64,000 nt of DNA from Phanerochaete sordida (Eukaryota; Basidiomycota; Agaricomycetes; Polyporales; Phanerochaetaceae): the NCBI GenBank assembly GCA_019973155.2, contig BPQB01000059.1, positions 62,001 to 126,000 on the forward strand, given 5' to 3'. Position numbers and translations under genes: made by a program. Below are positions 10,781 to 21,798 of the stretch, one piece after another (position 1 is the stretch's first letter; every line of letters begins with the position of its first letter). A model generated the notes under the pieces. The model did not search any database. It had not been told where the DNA came from and saw only the letters and a list, made by a program, of their open reading frames with translations.

Positions 10781-11628
10781 GGCGCGGTTGGTTTCCCTCG
10801 AGAGCCCGAAGGTCCCCAGGTACTCGTCCCGGGGACCACGGAGAGGTCGCGCCAGGACGACTCCCGCAGGAGCCGCCCTCCCCCGGGGGACCCACCTTTT
10901 GCCCGTGTAAAGCCTGTTAATAGTCAAGGTAATGGATGATAAGTAAGAAAATAGCAATGCCCACAGCGACCCAGGCCCCGCGGCGCACCGCGTCGGGAGC
11001 GTCGCGGCGGACAACGCCGCCACCAGTGCGCTCACCGTCCAGCCCGGGCCCGGGGTGCACAAGGGCAGCCCCGTCGGGAGCGCATGGCGCTCGACCGTCT
11101 ACCCATGAGTCGCCGCAGACACGCTAGACAGCGCCGCCCACGCCCAGAGCCCGCCGAAGCGAGCCCTGCAGGGAGCAGCCGGCGCACAAGGGCGCCAGGC
11201 GGTGCTCGACCACCGGCGTGGGCGCGCCGTCGCGAGTGCGACCGAGGTCGCGCTCGGGGGCGTGTACAAGCCGCAGCCCAGCCCTCGAAGGAGTCGAGAG
11301 TAGGGCGCGCACGAGGCGCGCCCGCGTTCACCGCCGCCGTCGGCTCGAGGCTAAGCCTCTCGGGAGCAGTGTGCTCAACCGCAGAGCCGTCGGGCGGGGT
11401 GGACGCGCCGCTGCGGTCGTCGGTGCAGCCCGCCGTACAAAGCGGCGCGGGAGCCCCAAAACGGGATGCTCGACCGCCTGGCTGGCACCGGCGAGCGCGG
11501 CGGTGGCGAGGGGACTTGCATCGCCGTTCTGATCAGCGAGCTCAGTAAAGTGGGCGACGACGAGATAGGAGAATATGCTCACCACGGGCTGTAGTAGAGA
11601 AAAGACATCCGGAACAGGGCAGTTTTTA
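10781..11628 (+). repeat. Palindrome unit 1 (outer left)
   Basis: Begins with GGCGCGGTTGGTTTCCCTCG, then a block containing GTACTCGTCCCGGGGACC and CCACCTTTTGCCCGT. A lower-GC marker TAATGGATGATAAG follows at about 10930, then about 0.6 kb of very GC-rich sequence. It ends near CACGGGCTGTAG plus a tail with GGGCAGTTTTTAG. The same order of blocks occurs in the other units. Confidence 0.7.
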
Positions 11629-12455
11629 GGCGCGGTTGGTTTCCCTCAAGGGCCCGAAGGCCCCGAGGTACTCGTCCCGGGGACCACGGAGAGGTCGCGC
11701 CAGGACAGCTCCTCTCGGAGCCGCCCTCCCCCAGGGGACCCACCTTTTGCCCGTATTATCCCTATAAGCAGTCAGTATAATGGATGATAAGGAAGAAATA
11801 GCAGTGACTGCGACGACCCAGGCCCTGCAGCGCACAAAGGGCGCCGCGTCGGGAGCGTCGGGGCGGGCAACGCCGCCGGTACACTCGACCGTCCAGCCCG
11901 GGCCCGGGGCGCACAACGGCAGCCCCGTCGGGAGCACAGTGTGCTCGACCATCCACTCATGAGTCGCCGCAGACACGCTAGACATCGCCGCCCACGCCTA
12001 GGACCCGCCGAGGCGAGCCCTGCAGGGAGCAGCCCGCGCACAAGGGCGCCAGGCGGTGCTCGACCACCGGCGTGGGCGGGCCGTCGCGAGCACGACCGAA
12101 GTCGCGCCCGGGATCGTGTACAAGCCACAGCCCAGCCCTCGAAAGAGTCGACAGTAGGACGCGCACGAGGCGCGCCCGCGTCCGCCGCCGCCCGAGGCTC
12201 GAGGCTAGGCCTCCCGGGAGCGATATGCTCGACCGCAGAGCCGTCGGGCGGCGAGGGCGCGCCGCCGCGGTCGCCAGTACAGCCCGCCGCACAAGGCAGC
12301 GCGTGAGCCCCGAAAGGGTTGCTCGACCGCCTAGCTGACACCGGCGAGCGCGGCGGTGGCGAAGGGACTTGCGTCGCCGTTCTAGACAGCGAGGTCAGCT
12401 GGGTAGACAGCGACGAGAGGGCAAAAAACGCTTACCACGGGCTGTTATCGAAGGG
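11629..12455 (+). repeat. Palindrome unit 2 (inner left)
   Basis: Direct copy of unit 1, diverged by substitutions and small indels. It has the same end block, the TAATGGATGATAAG marker near 11778 and the CACGGGCTG end near 12434. Beyond that end the sequence continues into the spacer with its mirrored promoter-like part. Confidence 0.7.
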
Positions 12456-12517
12456 GGGCCGTTGTAGTGGGTGGAGGGGAGACCGAAGTCTGGGGCTTGA
12501 CGGCGAGGGACCCGGGG

Positions 12518-12525
12518 TATTTATA
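12518..12525 (-). promoter_or_regulatory. Mirrored TATA box, leftward
   Basis: Minus-strand TATAAATA in the context GGTATAAATACCCCGGG, followed 20-30 bases on by the shared CAAGCCCCAGACTTCGG block. It points out of the spacer into unit 2. Confidence 0.45.
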
Positions 12526-13307
12526 CCTGCTCGACGCGTCTGTGTTTGCCAGTGTTTGGACCGCGTTCAGCGCGTTGTTTGGCCACGGCCGGCGAGCCGT
12601 GGCGGCAGACACGCTGCCGGGCACCGAAGCCTCGCCGAGAGACGTACTTCGGAGGCCCGTGCGCCGTGCGCCACGCCGGGTCTGCCAGCAGAGGCCAGAA
12701 TGGCCGCCGGGCTTGGCCTTCGAGTCCAGCGCAAGGTAGAGCGACCCGCGTGCGATTCGTCTGCTGCCCGTCGATTCGGCGCGGCATTCAGCAGAAATGG
12801 CATACTGAGGCTGCCCTATATACATACCCAGGATGTTTCCCGTGGACGCCACCGCGTAGAATGAGGGAGCAACAAAGCCGCGCACCGGCGCGAGGCTCAA
12901 AGCGTCTATTTTTACACGTCCGAAATAGGCAGTCGCTGAAGTTCTCGCTTTGGCTCCCACCATCACCCAACGATGTGAGTCGCATCTTCGCTGTGGCATG
13001 CGGCGCGCTGACTCCACGTAGCGGGCTTGTGTAGCGTTAAATTGGAAAGGATCTGTTGCGCACGGGCGGCCCTGGTCGTGCTGCCGGCACCGCGGTCGCG
13101 GTGGCTCGCTCGCCGACCGCAGGGCCGCCGGTCGAGCCAGTCGCGGACACCGGCCGTGGCTACCGCCGCCGGCGGTGCTCCACCAGACGGCGGCGCCGTG
13201 GCAGCCAAACAGCGCGGCCGGCGCGGCCAAACAAGCCGGACGCGTTGTTTGGCGCATTAAACAAGCGCGCACGTGGCCCGGCAACGCGACGCGACGCGTC
13301 CCAAGGG

Positions 13308-13315
13308 TATAAATA
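13308..13315 (+). promoter_or_regulatory. Mirrored TATA box, rightward
   Basis: Plus-strand TATAAATA in the context GGGTATAAATACCCCGGG, followed by the shared CAAGCCCCAGACTTCGG block. It points out of the spacer into unit 3. Confidence 0.45.
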
Positions 13316-13384
13316 CCCCGGGCCCTTCGCTGTCAAGCCCCAGACTTCGGTCCTCCCTCACCCCACGACAATATCCCCCCCTCG

Positions 13385-14204
13385 AGAGCAGCCCGTGGTG
13401 AGCATCTTTTCACCTCTCGTCGCTGTCTTCTTAGCTGACCTCGCTGTCTAGCACGGCGACGCAAGTCCCTTCGCCACCGCTGCGCTCGCCGGTGTCAGCC
13501 AGGCGGTTGAGCAACCCTTTCGGGGCTCCCGCGCCGCTTTGTACGGCGGGCTACGCCGGCGACCGCAGCGCGCGTCCTCCCCGCCCGACGGCTCTGCGGT
13601 CGAGCACACTGCTCCCGAGGGGCTCAGCCTCGAGCCGACGGCGACGGCGGACGCGGGCGCGCCTCGTGTGCGTCCTACTCTCAACTCCTTCGAGGGCGGG
13701 CTGTGGCTTGTACTCGCCCCCGAGCGCGGCCTCGGTCGTGCTCGCGACGGCGCGCCCACGTCGGTGGTCGAGCACCGCCCGGCGCTCTTGTGCGCCGGCT
13801 GCTCCCTGCGGGGCTCGCCTCGGCGGGTCCTGGGCGCGGGCGGCGCTGTCTGGCGCGCCTGCGGCGACTCATGGGTAGACGGTAGAGCACTCTGTGCTCC
13901 CGACGGGGCTGCCGTTGTGCGCCCCGGGCCCGGGCTAGATGGTGAGCGCACTGGTGGCGGCGTTGTCCGCCCCGGCGCTCCCGACGCGGCGCCCTTGCGC
14001 GCCGTGGGGCCTGGGTTGTCACAGGCACTGCTATTTTTTTCTTATCTTCCATTAGTACTGACATGTTTACAGACATAACACGGGCAAAGGTAGGTCCCCC
14101 GGGGGAGGGCGGCTCCTAGCGGAGCTGTCCTGGCGCGACCTCTCCGTGGTCCCCGGGACGAGTACCTCGGAGCCTTCGGGCTCTCGTGGGAAACCAACTG
14201 CGCC
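13385..14204 (-). repeat. Palindrome unit 3 (inner right, inverted)
   Basis: Reverse-complement copy of units 1 and 2. It starts at GCAGCCCGTGGTGAGC on the plus strand and runs through the GC-rich body. The marker is present near 14040-14060, and the unit ends with the block containing GTCCCCGGGACGAGTACC and then CCAACTGCGCC. Confidence 0.7.
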
Positions 14205-14969
14205 TGAAAAACTGCCCTTTCTCTACTGCCCTTTCTCGACCACGGCCCGTGGTGAGCACTTTTTCACCTTTCATCGCTGTCTTCTCAGCTAACCTCGCCG
14301 TCCAGAACGGCGACGCAAGCTCCTTCGCCATCGACGCGCTTGTCGGCCGCAGCCAGGCGGTCGAGCAACCCTTTCGGAGCTCCCCACGCCACTTTGCACG
14401 GCGGGCTGCATCAACGACCGCAGCGGCGCGTCCACCCCGCTCGACGGTCCCGCGGTCGAGCACCTTCGCTTCCGAGAGGCCCAGCCTCGAGCTGCCGCCG
14501 CCGCCGCCGGACGCGGGTGCGCTTCGTGCACGCCCTACTCTCGACTCCTTCGAGGGCTGGGCTGTGGCTTGTACACACCCCTGAGCGCGACCTCGGCCGT
14601 GCTCGCGATGGCCCGCCCACGCCGGTAGTCGAATACCACCAGGCGCCCTTGTGCGTCGGCTGCTCCCTGCAGGGCTCGCTACGGCGGGGCCTGGGCGTGG
14701 GCGGCGCTGTCTGGCGTGTCTGCGGCGACTCATGGGTAGATGGTTGAGCACACTGTACTCCCGACGGGGCTGCCGTTGCGGGCCCCGGGCCCGGGCTAGA
14801 TGGTGAGCGCGTCGGTGGCGGCGTTGCCCACCCCGACGCTCCCGACGCCGCACCATTTGGGCGCGGCGGGGCCTCAGGCATTGCTATTTCTTTACTTATC
14901 ATCCATTACTCTGGTCCTCGGGACGAGTACCTCGGGGCCTTCGGGATCCCGAGGGAGACCAACCGCGCC
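14205..14969 (-). repeat. Palindrome unit 4 (outer right, inverted, internally deleted)
   Basis: Reverse copy of unit 1. It lacks about 100 bases between the GACGAGTACC end block and the TTATCATCCATTA marker that are present in the other units. It ends CCAACCGCGCC next to TTAA at 14970-14973. Confidence 0.7.
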
Positions 14970-14973
14970 TTAA

Positions 14974-15536
14974 TAGTCCTGTGCACGCTGTCCACCACTC
15001 CTAATTGCTTCAACAACACGACAGAGCTCTACAATACCCCTTTCGGCGCCGCCTTGCAGCTCGTCCCACCGGCGGCGCCCTCTGACTAGACCTCCAAGAT
15101 GACGCACCCGGCTGAAGGAAGAGTCCACGGGTTGCAATTACCTGCAACATCGACTGGTAAGCCGCTGCAAGCCACAGCGCGCCGCGCGAAGGAGACAAAG
15201 GATGCGCCGGCTGACATCGCCGACGGCGAGTTCAAATACATCTGAGTATCCATTATCTCGCATTGACGTCGCACAATGCCCGACTTTTATACATTCGTTC
15301 GGAGTTCGTCGACACAGTCCGCAAAATGAAAAAGCTACACTGGATTGCTACAAGACACCCGGTCTACACAAAATAATCCTACACCCCCGATAAATACGAG
15401 CCCGCCCGGCGACAGCGGCAGACCTTGGATACCCAGAACCGAAAGCACTGCGAAAGATAGCGAGTTTGTACAGGGACAGCAACGACGGATGTGGCGAACA
15501 GAAAATGTACATGAGGGGTCGTGAAGGGGTCGTGGG
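14974..15536. other. No supported gene
   Basis: Lower-GC stretch between the palindrome and the 3' end of the DUF6534 gene. No ORF or RNA gene recognised. Confidence 0.5.
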
Positions 15537-17410
15537 CTAGGGCATTTTCGGCATGTCGTTGAAGGGCGCGTCCCGGCTGCCGCGCTGTGCGTAGGCGGGC
15601 TCGATCTCCGACGACGCGCGGTCGACGGACTCGACGTCCGTGACGCAGTGTACCGTCTTCTCGACGGTGATCTGCAGCTGTTATCCAGACATCAGCCTCG
15701 AGGGGACAGGAAATGCGAGACGACTGACCGTGTTCGTCACGTTCACAGTATCGGAACCACCCTGACGTCGGTCGTGTCAGCGGCGGCGCCGGACTTGGTC
15801 GAGAATTTCGAGGAGCTCACGATCTGACTGCGCTGTGCGCGCTGCGCGCCGTTCGAGGAGCAGAGCGTCGGCAGGCGGTAGCTGTTGTTGTTGCGCTCCG
15901 CGGAGCTGCTCGCGCGCTCCTTGATGTGCGAGCGCGCGTTGAGCGTGGCGAGGAAGGAGTTCGCGTAGGCTGCGGGAATTATGGGTCAGGGTCTGCGCGG
16001 CCGGAAGGGCTGGGGCGCGTACTCTTCGTGATGCAGAAGTGGAGCGCCAGGAAGACGAAGTTCGACGGCATTGTCAGCCACTGGCCAGAGATAAGCGGCA
16101 TATATCTTGGTGGCGGGCGGCACTCACGCAGACAAACGAGGCGACAGTGAGGCACGTTGTGAGCGAGCCGCTTTCAACCGTATATCGGATAATGGAGTTG
16201 ATGATCTCGTCCATGCTATTCGAACGTCAGCGGATGAGCTGTAACTCGACCGAGTGCATACGCACCCCTGGAAGCCAGTCCTGCGCCTCTGCAGAAAATA
16301 GCATAGCGACACGGCGATGAGGAAATCCACGGCTGCCGAGATGGCGAGGCCGGTTGTGAACGACCACTGGTACGGATCAGCTGCAAGGCCGCGCGATGGT
16401 ACAAGGCACAGCTTACCGAAGCGTGGTCACGATATGCTACCCATGTCGGGAACCGGTGCATCTGAATGACCGCGCCTGCGTGGCGTGCTCAGTGTTTACT
16501 CGATAGCAATCAGACGTAGAACACACCGAACGCGCTCACTGACGAAAGGCTATCAGCACCCGCACGGTACACAGGGACATACGGACGTACACATGCGCAG
16601 GAAGGCCAACAAAACCTGCAGATCCGGGCCGGTGGTGAGCGCAGTCAGGGACAGCGGGACGTGCTGCTCACAATGGTGATCGTAAGAGGCTTGTTGTGTT
16701 TGCTCACTGGTGACGACGAGATGAGCGCATCGCGATGTTTCGCGTGAAAGTCGGCTTACGGGTCCAGACACGGTGTGCGAAAAACCTGGCGTACGCGCGG
16801 TGAGGCGCGGCCGCGAGAAGTAAGCGAGGGTACGTACAGATGTATAATGAAGGTCAAGAACCCAGTGATAGAAATCGTGACCTGCAGGCGCGCGTCAGCG
16901 GCTGCTGGTGGACCCTGCGCGGGATGGGCTTACGCTAACTTGCCTAGGGTGAGACGGCCATGAGTACGTCTGGCAAAGGCGGGGACCGGGCGACTCACCA
17001 GGCAATCCGCCGTATAACGTTGGGGTTGCTTATCCCGTCGACCAGATATCGGAAGACCGAAGCAATAACGAACGACGAGTGCAAGAGGTCGAGCAACCTG
17101 GGGAGTGTCGGCGATCGTGTGACGACTCCAGAAAACTCGAAAGCACGCGTACCATACTACAGCGACCTGCGAGGGAGGGCTGAGTGCGCGTCCCTTGGAG
17201 TACGAAGACGATGCAGGACGTACCATGGCTTTGTTTCGCCATCGATCGTCCATATAGGACTGGCGATAGTAGAAGACCTGCGTCGCGACTATTCCCGACA
17301 GGCTGACACGAAATCAGATATAGGGGCCGTCGCAGCGCGACACGGACGTACAACAGCGCGATGAGGCCTCCGACGAGGAGCGCGCCGTACGTGAGGCTGT
17401 CGGGGGCCAT
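15537..17410 (-). CDS. DUF6534-type seven-helix membrane protein, 17 exons with microexons
   Basis: The protein (343 residues) was assembled from 17 exons: 17352-17410, 17224-17302, 17153-17166, 16999-17097, 16934-16943, 16838-16881, 16760-16785, 16672-16706, 16591-16615, 16527-16538, 16431-16475, 16266-16380, 16128-16215, 16023-16080, 15821-15969, 15729-15761 and 15537-15677. All junctions keep frame. Hallmarks of this Agaricomycete family are visible in order: MAPDSLTYGALLVGGLIAL, FYYRQSYMDDRWRNKAM, WLLDLLHSSFVIAS, FFAHRVWTLSKHNK, AAVDFLIAVSLCYFLQ, RRTGFQG, INSIIRYTVESGSLTT and YANSFLATLNAR. The tail is polar and ends DMPKMP. Seven helices are expected, so a receptor-like role is possible but unproven. 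Exons 3, 5 and 10 are only 14, 10 and 12 nt. The donor after exon 11 (GTGACC) is weak and is chosen by frame. Confidence 0.8.
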
Positions 17411-19833
17411 CGCAGCCGGGGGGCACCAGGCGAGCAGCAGCGAGGGCGTACGCAAAAGCAAGACCCAATCCCTCGGCAGGCAGCCTTAATAGCGGCCCCC
17501 GGCGGCTCGCACGCATCTGAGCGGGCCCAGGGGTACGCGGGTATGCGGTCATGGCCTCCGCGCCGGCACCAATCGCGATCGCGCGGCGCAGCGCAGGTGA
17601 CTGCCTCCGCCGCCAGGGCCGGCACGCCTTGAAACAGAGCGCGGTCGGCGCTCCCCCAGCCCCCGCGCACGCAGCCGGCCGCCGCCCCCGCATGCGCACG
17701 CGCCCATCACCTGGCGCTGCACTGCTCGCCGCTTGCGACCGCGCACGCCGCGCGGCTGCGCGCACCCACGGACGGTCCCAGGGCTGCGTGCGGCGTAGAA
17801 TGTTCGCTGCTGCGAAGGTGTGCTGCTAGGTTTGCCAGGGTGGCGGGCTCCGTACGTCTACTTCGCGTCCGCCGTCCACGGGCAGACGGATCCAGACGAG
17901 GACCCTACCTCTGGCGCCTGCGTGCTGCCCGCCCGGGAGGACGTGAGACAACCCCAGAACAGCTTAGCGGGCAGCGAGGGACAGCCAAAATCCAGCCTGC
18001 AGACAAGCTCAAGCAAGCTGTGGGTTTTTGATGAGTGAAACTCTGCGAGGTCCTTCGCTAGAGGCCAGCGGTTGATGGAGGCGCAGTGGGCACTGCGTAA
18101 CGCCGAACACATGCTCCTACTCGGACGCCAAGCTCGAGAGCAACGCAAACGACGTCGAAGTGCGACGGCCAAGTGTCCGCAACCGGACGTAGAGAGGACA
18201 TACTGCAGCGGCCGTACGAGAGGATGCACGTCTACTTAAGATGTCACTTGTTCGTGGATCGGCAGGCTGGAGAGCCGAGGTAGGGCTGATAGAAACCTTC
18301 AATAGTAGAACACTGAGTCTGGCGAGCGGCGATACGAGGTAAGGTGACAACTCACAAAGCGTAGGGTCGAGCACAAGAACAGCTTCAACACAGCGTATGC
18401 CTGAGACAGTGCCGAAGGGAGCTCAAGCCTATGGTGAATTGTATTCTTTCGAGCGACGTGCGGGCAGCGTGCGAAGGAAGCCCCATCCACGACCGCTGGC
18501 GGGACAACCTGTCCTCAACCTGGCGCAGAGAGTATCCGAACCAGTGCGCCGGGCGGCGTCGCGAGTCGCGCCCGACCCTGCGCCCGTACATAGTCCATCA
18601 CGGAGGGCGGGTAGGCGTGTAGAGCTGAGCGTTATGGCGGACGCGGCACCGACGTGAAACCTTTTCGAACACTTCTGGCGTGGAATGGCGTCAACGCAGC
18701 AGCGGAGGAAGGCATCCTGCGAATGGGTGGGTCATTTTAGCGCGAATCCGCCGCGTCCCTGCTCAGGACCGCACGAAAGCCTGGAAGGTAAAGTCGGTGA
18801 ATACTGCGTCCCGAAGTCGACAGTGATGAGCTTTACCGGGCGACGCGGACGATAACCACGTGGGTAGACCTTTCAGATTCAAGAGAGGGATGAAGATGCG
18901 AAGAGGCAACTGGTTAAAGTTTGGGTGGACGAGAGTTTCCGCGACGATCCAGGTAGAAGGATCGCAAGGAGGCTGAGCCAAGAACAGAGCAGCACGCTCG
19001 GCATCGACCATTCGTTTACGCTAGTCGAGCCAGAAGCTGGCATTCGCTGCTTGCTGCTGTCTAGGCTCTGAGCCGCAGCGACGTGACAGCCTAGCGCGCC
19101 GCCCACTAGAATAGCATGGCGCAGAAGTCGGTGAGAGCGAGCGCCCGCACGCGGGGACGAAGGACTGACGAGGCCAGGGAGTCAAGAAATAGCGAGACGA
19201 TAGCATTCGGGCAGAGTCACAGAAGGCAAAAGGGCGGAGAAGGGTGACGGTCAGGAGCAAGCGGAAGGACAGCTCGAGCCGAAGGGTTGGCACCCGCCAA
19301 TCTTTCCATATATGGTAACCCCGACATGTCGATCCCGCCCATATCGCCCGGTTTCACCGACCCCTGTGTCGTCGACGACTGCGCCTCCTAGCTGCGCTGT
19401 GCCTGGCCTCTCTCACCTCTCGTCTTGCGTGGTTTTATTCTCGTTGAGCACCGCTCGCCGTAACGTCGGGGATGCACAGCTAGGCACCGCCGCGCTTGGC
19501 GCGAGTCCAGTCCCACATCCGCGACACCCCCACCTGCCAGCCGCCCAGCGACCCACCCCACGACGGATGCCTGGAAAGCGAGAGGCTCGCAACCCTCCGC
19601 TGGGCTGTGGACGGGGCCCGAGGCAGGCGAGGCGAGGGGGACGGTTCTGGGCATCCGCCATGTGAGGATCGGGACGAAAGAGCGATCGGTTCCGTCCTCA
19701 TGAGCTCTTTCCGCAGGCCCGGCCTCGCTCTCCCGCCAAGCAAGCCACGCGCCTTGCCTTATTACTCGCCAAGGACTCGAGTGGCCCAGGGGTTCTCCCG
19801 CCTTCCGCCTGTTCTCTGCACTCTCCGTCCACC
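17411..19833. other. Gene-poor stretch of about 2.4 kb
   Basis: Many short ORFs on both strands, none with a recognisable motif or convincing splicing. The first 400 bases are GC-rich and are probably the upstream region of the DUF6534 gene. Minus-strand frames at 18117-18374 and 18763-19293 contain hydrophobic stretches but could not be linked into a protein. A decayed gene is possible. Confidence 0.4.
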
Positions 19834-21255
19834 ATGTCGCAATGCCAGACGTCGGCCACGGCGACCCAGTTCGCGACAATCACAACCAGCAGCCTCTCGA
19901 CCTCGACATCACAAAGTTTTACAACCATCCCAGCCTCCGTGACCACCATCGAACAGACTATATGCCCTTCGGCGTCGGCGAGTGGGACATGTAGCACAGT
20001 GGACTCCGTGAGCACCATCAGCCCAGGTGAGTCCACTGTCGACTCTACGAAAACTGGTCACTCAACCACCTGCAGAACAAGTTCAGACGAGCAATGTTCA
20101 AGTGGTCATCACCGTGCCGATCACGACGACCTCCGCCACAGCCACATTGTTCACTACTTCCTGTACAGACAATGGCGGCAGTAGCGGCCAGTCTTCCAGC
20201 ACCACTTCGCCACCGTCCTCGACGTCTTCGACTGCATCGCAGACGAGCGCACAGTCGTCGAGCATATCGACTGGCCCTCCATCGACCTCCTTGTCCATTG
20301 TGCAATCTTCGTCTACTCTCCCTGGAGGCTCCGTTATACTTGTCTCCAGCACCCAGACGTTTATCACCACCCCAACCGTCGCTGTCCCCATAACGGACAA
20401 CAGCGGCGGCTCGTCCAACACGAATCTCGGAGCCATCATCGGAGGAGTGGTCGGCGGCGTCGCCGGACTGGCTGCGGTCCTGCTCTTGGCGTGGTTCTGC
20501 ATGTGCGCCTGCATTCTTCCCCGCCGTTATGAGGTCGCACGACTGACATACCCCGCAGACGCCGCCGGCACAAGCACCGCGACGACGACTTCGACGACAT
20601 GAAATGGCCGCCGCTGCCCGTCAAACACGAAAAGTACCGCAACAACGGCACGCTCCTCGACGAGCCCGCAGGCACGCCGACGCCCTTCGACGCCTACACC
20701 TACGGCGCCGTCGCCGACCACCCCGCGCCGGGCACACCGGGCCCGCAGCACCAGGACCTCCCCGCGGCAGCGGCGGCGTCCACCGCGCCGTCCAGCGCAT
20801 ACCCGAACCCGTGGGGCACGCCGCCCGCGACAGAGGCTGCGCGCTCGACGAGCCCGCCGGGGCCGACGACGGAGGGGAGCGTGTACAGCGGGAGCGCGGG
20901 CGACGGCGCGGGCACGCCGCGGCTGCTGCAGGTGCGCAACGTCGCGCCGGCGCCGGGCACGCCGCCGCTCGGCGACGTCAAGGACCGCACCGTGTTCCTG
21001 AGCGCCGACCGCGGGCTGCAGGTCGTGAACCCGCCGCCGGGCGCCGCGGCGGCGTCGGGCTCGGGCGCGGCGGGGCCGTCGAGCAGCAGCGAGGCCGCGG
21101 CGGCGGCGTCGGCGGTGGTGCAGCACCAGGACGCCGGGCGTGTGCCTATCGTTGCGCCCGTGCCGTCGCAGCCGCAGAGGCCGCGGAAAGCGTCGGAGGC
21201 GCGTTCGGATCGTACTCTGGAGCCGGGCGAGGCACCTCCTGCGTACGAGGCTTAG
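19834..21255 (+). CDS. Ser/Thr-rich single-pass membrane protein
   Basis: Three exons (19834-20026, 20076-20502, 20559-21255) encode 438 residues. There is no clear N-terminal signal peptide. The first 190 residues are almost entirely Ser, Thr and Pro, so they are a likely heavily O-mannosylated outer part. One membrane segment follows (GAIIGGVVGGVAGLAAVLLLAWFC), then a basic stop-transfer run (RRRHKHR). The cytoplasmic tail of about 230 residues is Pro-, Gly- and Ala-rich. It contains MKWPPLPVK and ends GEAPPAYEA, where PPAY resembles a PPxY-type WW-domain ligand. This layout is common in basidiomycete surface proteins and resembles wall sensors of the Wsc/Mid type without their cysteine-rich domains. 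A sensor role is an inference. Intron 2 (56 nt) lies just after the membrane segment. Confidence 0.8.
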
Positions 21256-21798
21256 AGATCCTTTCCGTTACCTGACATTTGTAGGCTACCTTTGTACTTA
21301 TTGTGTTTGAATAGTTACTCGTTGATGTCGACGTGCCTTTTATTGGGACTTGTGGTTCGCCCGAGAGAATGAGGACTAATTCCATACGTAGTTGCTCATA
21401 ATTGTCGCTGTGCTGCCGGTGTTGCTGTCGTGTTCACTACGCTCGCAACGTAATACACCGCTTTGCCACAGAACGTCGTTAACGGAAACGCGATCATTAA
21501 ACCACCATGGGTGGCACCTAGTCTACACACATTCAGGATCCGATTACAGTGTCAGCACACATACACTACCGCGACTCGCAGAGTCTCTGGCTCAGGCGCA
21601 ATGTCCGAATAAAGTTACAGGGGGAGGGATCGTTCGCGGTCGTGTGCGCTTCGTGGACGGGGGGCGGGGCATCTCAGATGGCGATGTTGCTCGACTTGAA
21701 CCGCGGCTCGGGCGTGCCCGCACGGTCGTGCCGCGGCTGCGTCGCATAACGGGGGAGACTCTCGAGCGGGCGCGAGATGAGGAAGCCTGTGCGCTGCG
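21256..21798. other. Convergent intergenic region
   Basis: 3' flanks of two convergent genes; AT-richer than the coding sequence, nothing else recognised. Confidence 0.5.

Larger units (their letters stand above)
12456..13384. other. Spacer of the palindrome with mirrored TATA boxes
   Basis: The edges of this spacer are themselves inverted copies. On the left (minus strand) and on the right (plus strand) the order is the same: copies of GTTGTTTGG, a TATAAATACC box, then CAAGCCCCAGACTTCGGTC. The middle (about 12700-13020) is single-copy within the window, with no recognisable ORF. Confidence 0.6.
10781..14969. mobile_element. 4.19 kb composite palindromic repeat element with TTAA flanks
   Basis: Four related GC-rich units of about 0.75-0.85 kb are arranged forward, forward, spacer, reverse, reverse, so the whole region is a large imperfect inverted repeat. 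Both outer ends read GGCGCGGTTGGT going inward and are directly flanked by TTAA (10777-10780 and 14970-14973). The internal unit borders (11629 and 14204) lack TTAA. TTAA flanks are the target-site duplication known for piggyBac-type transposons, but no transposase was found, so the class is inferred. Open frames exist on both strands in every unit, because of the base composition, and none gave a recognised domain. Confidence 0.6.

Noticed and set aside
10751..14902. Many ORFs of 100-250 codons within the palindrome
   Set aside because: They occur in several frames on both strands in each unit, shift frame between units and match no family. They are better explained by GC-rich base composition.
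15729..15880. Apparent frameshift or early stop near the end of the DUF6534 gene
   Set aside because: A normal intron (GTGAGC..GTCAG, 15762-15820) restores the frame, so no mutation is needed.
17411..19293. A second DUF6534-like or secreted-protein gene on the minus strand
   Set aside because: Hydrophobic stretches are present, but no family motif could be joined by splicing, so it was left unannotated.
19834..21275. Alternative frames at 20604-21275 and antisense 20527-21126
   Set aside because: They are shadows of the GC-rich third exon of the Ser/Thr-rich membrane protein, which has the membrane segment and consistent splicing.
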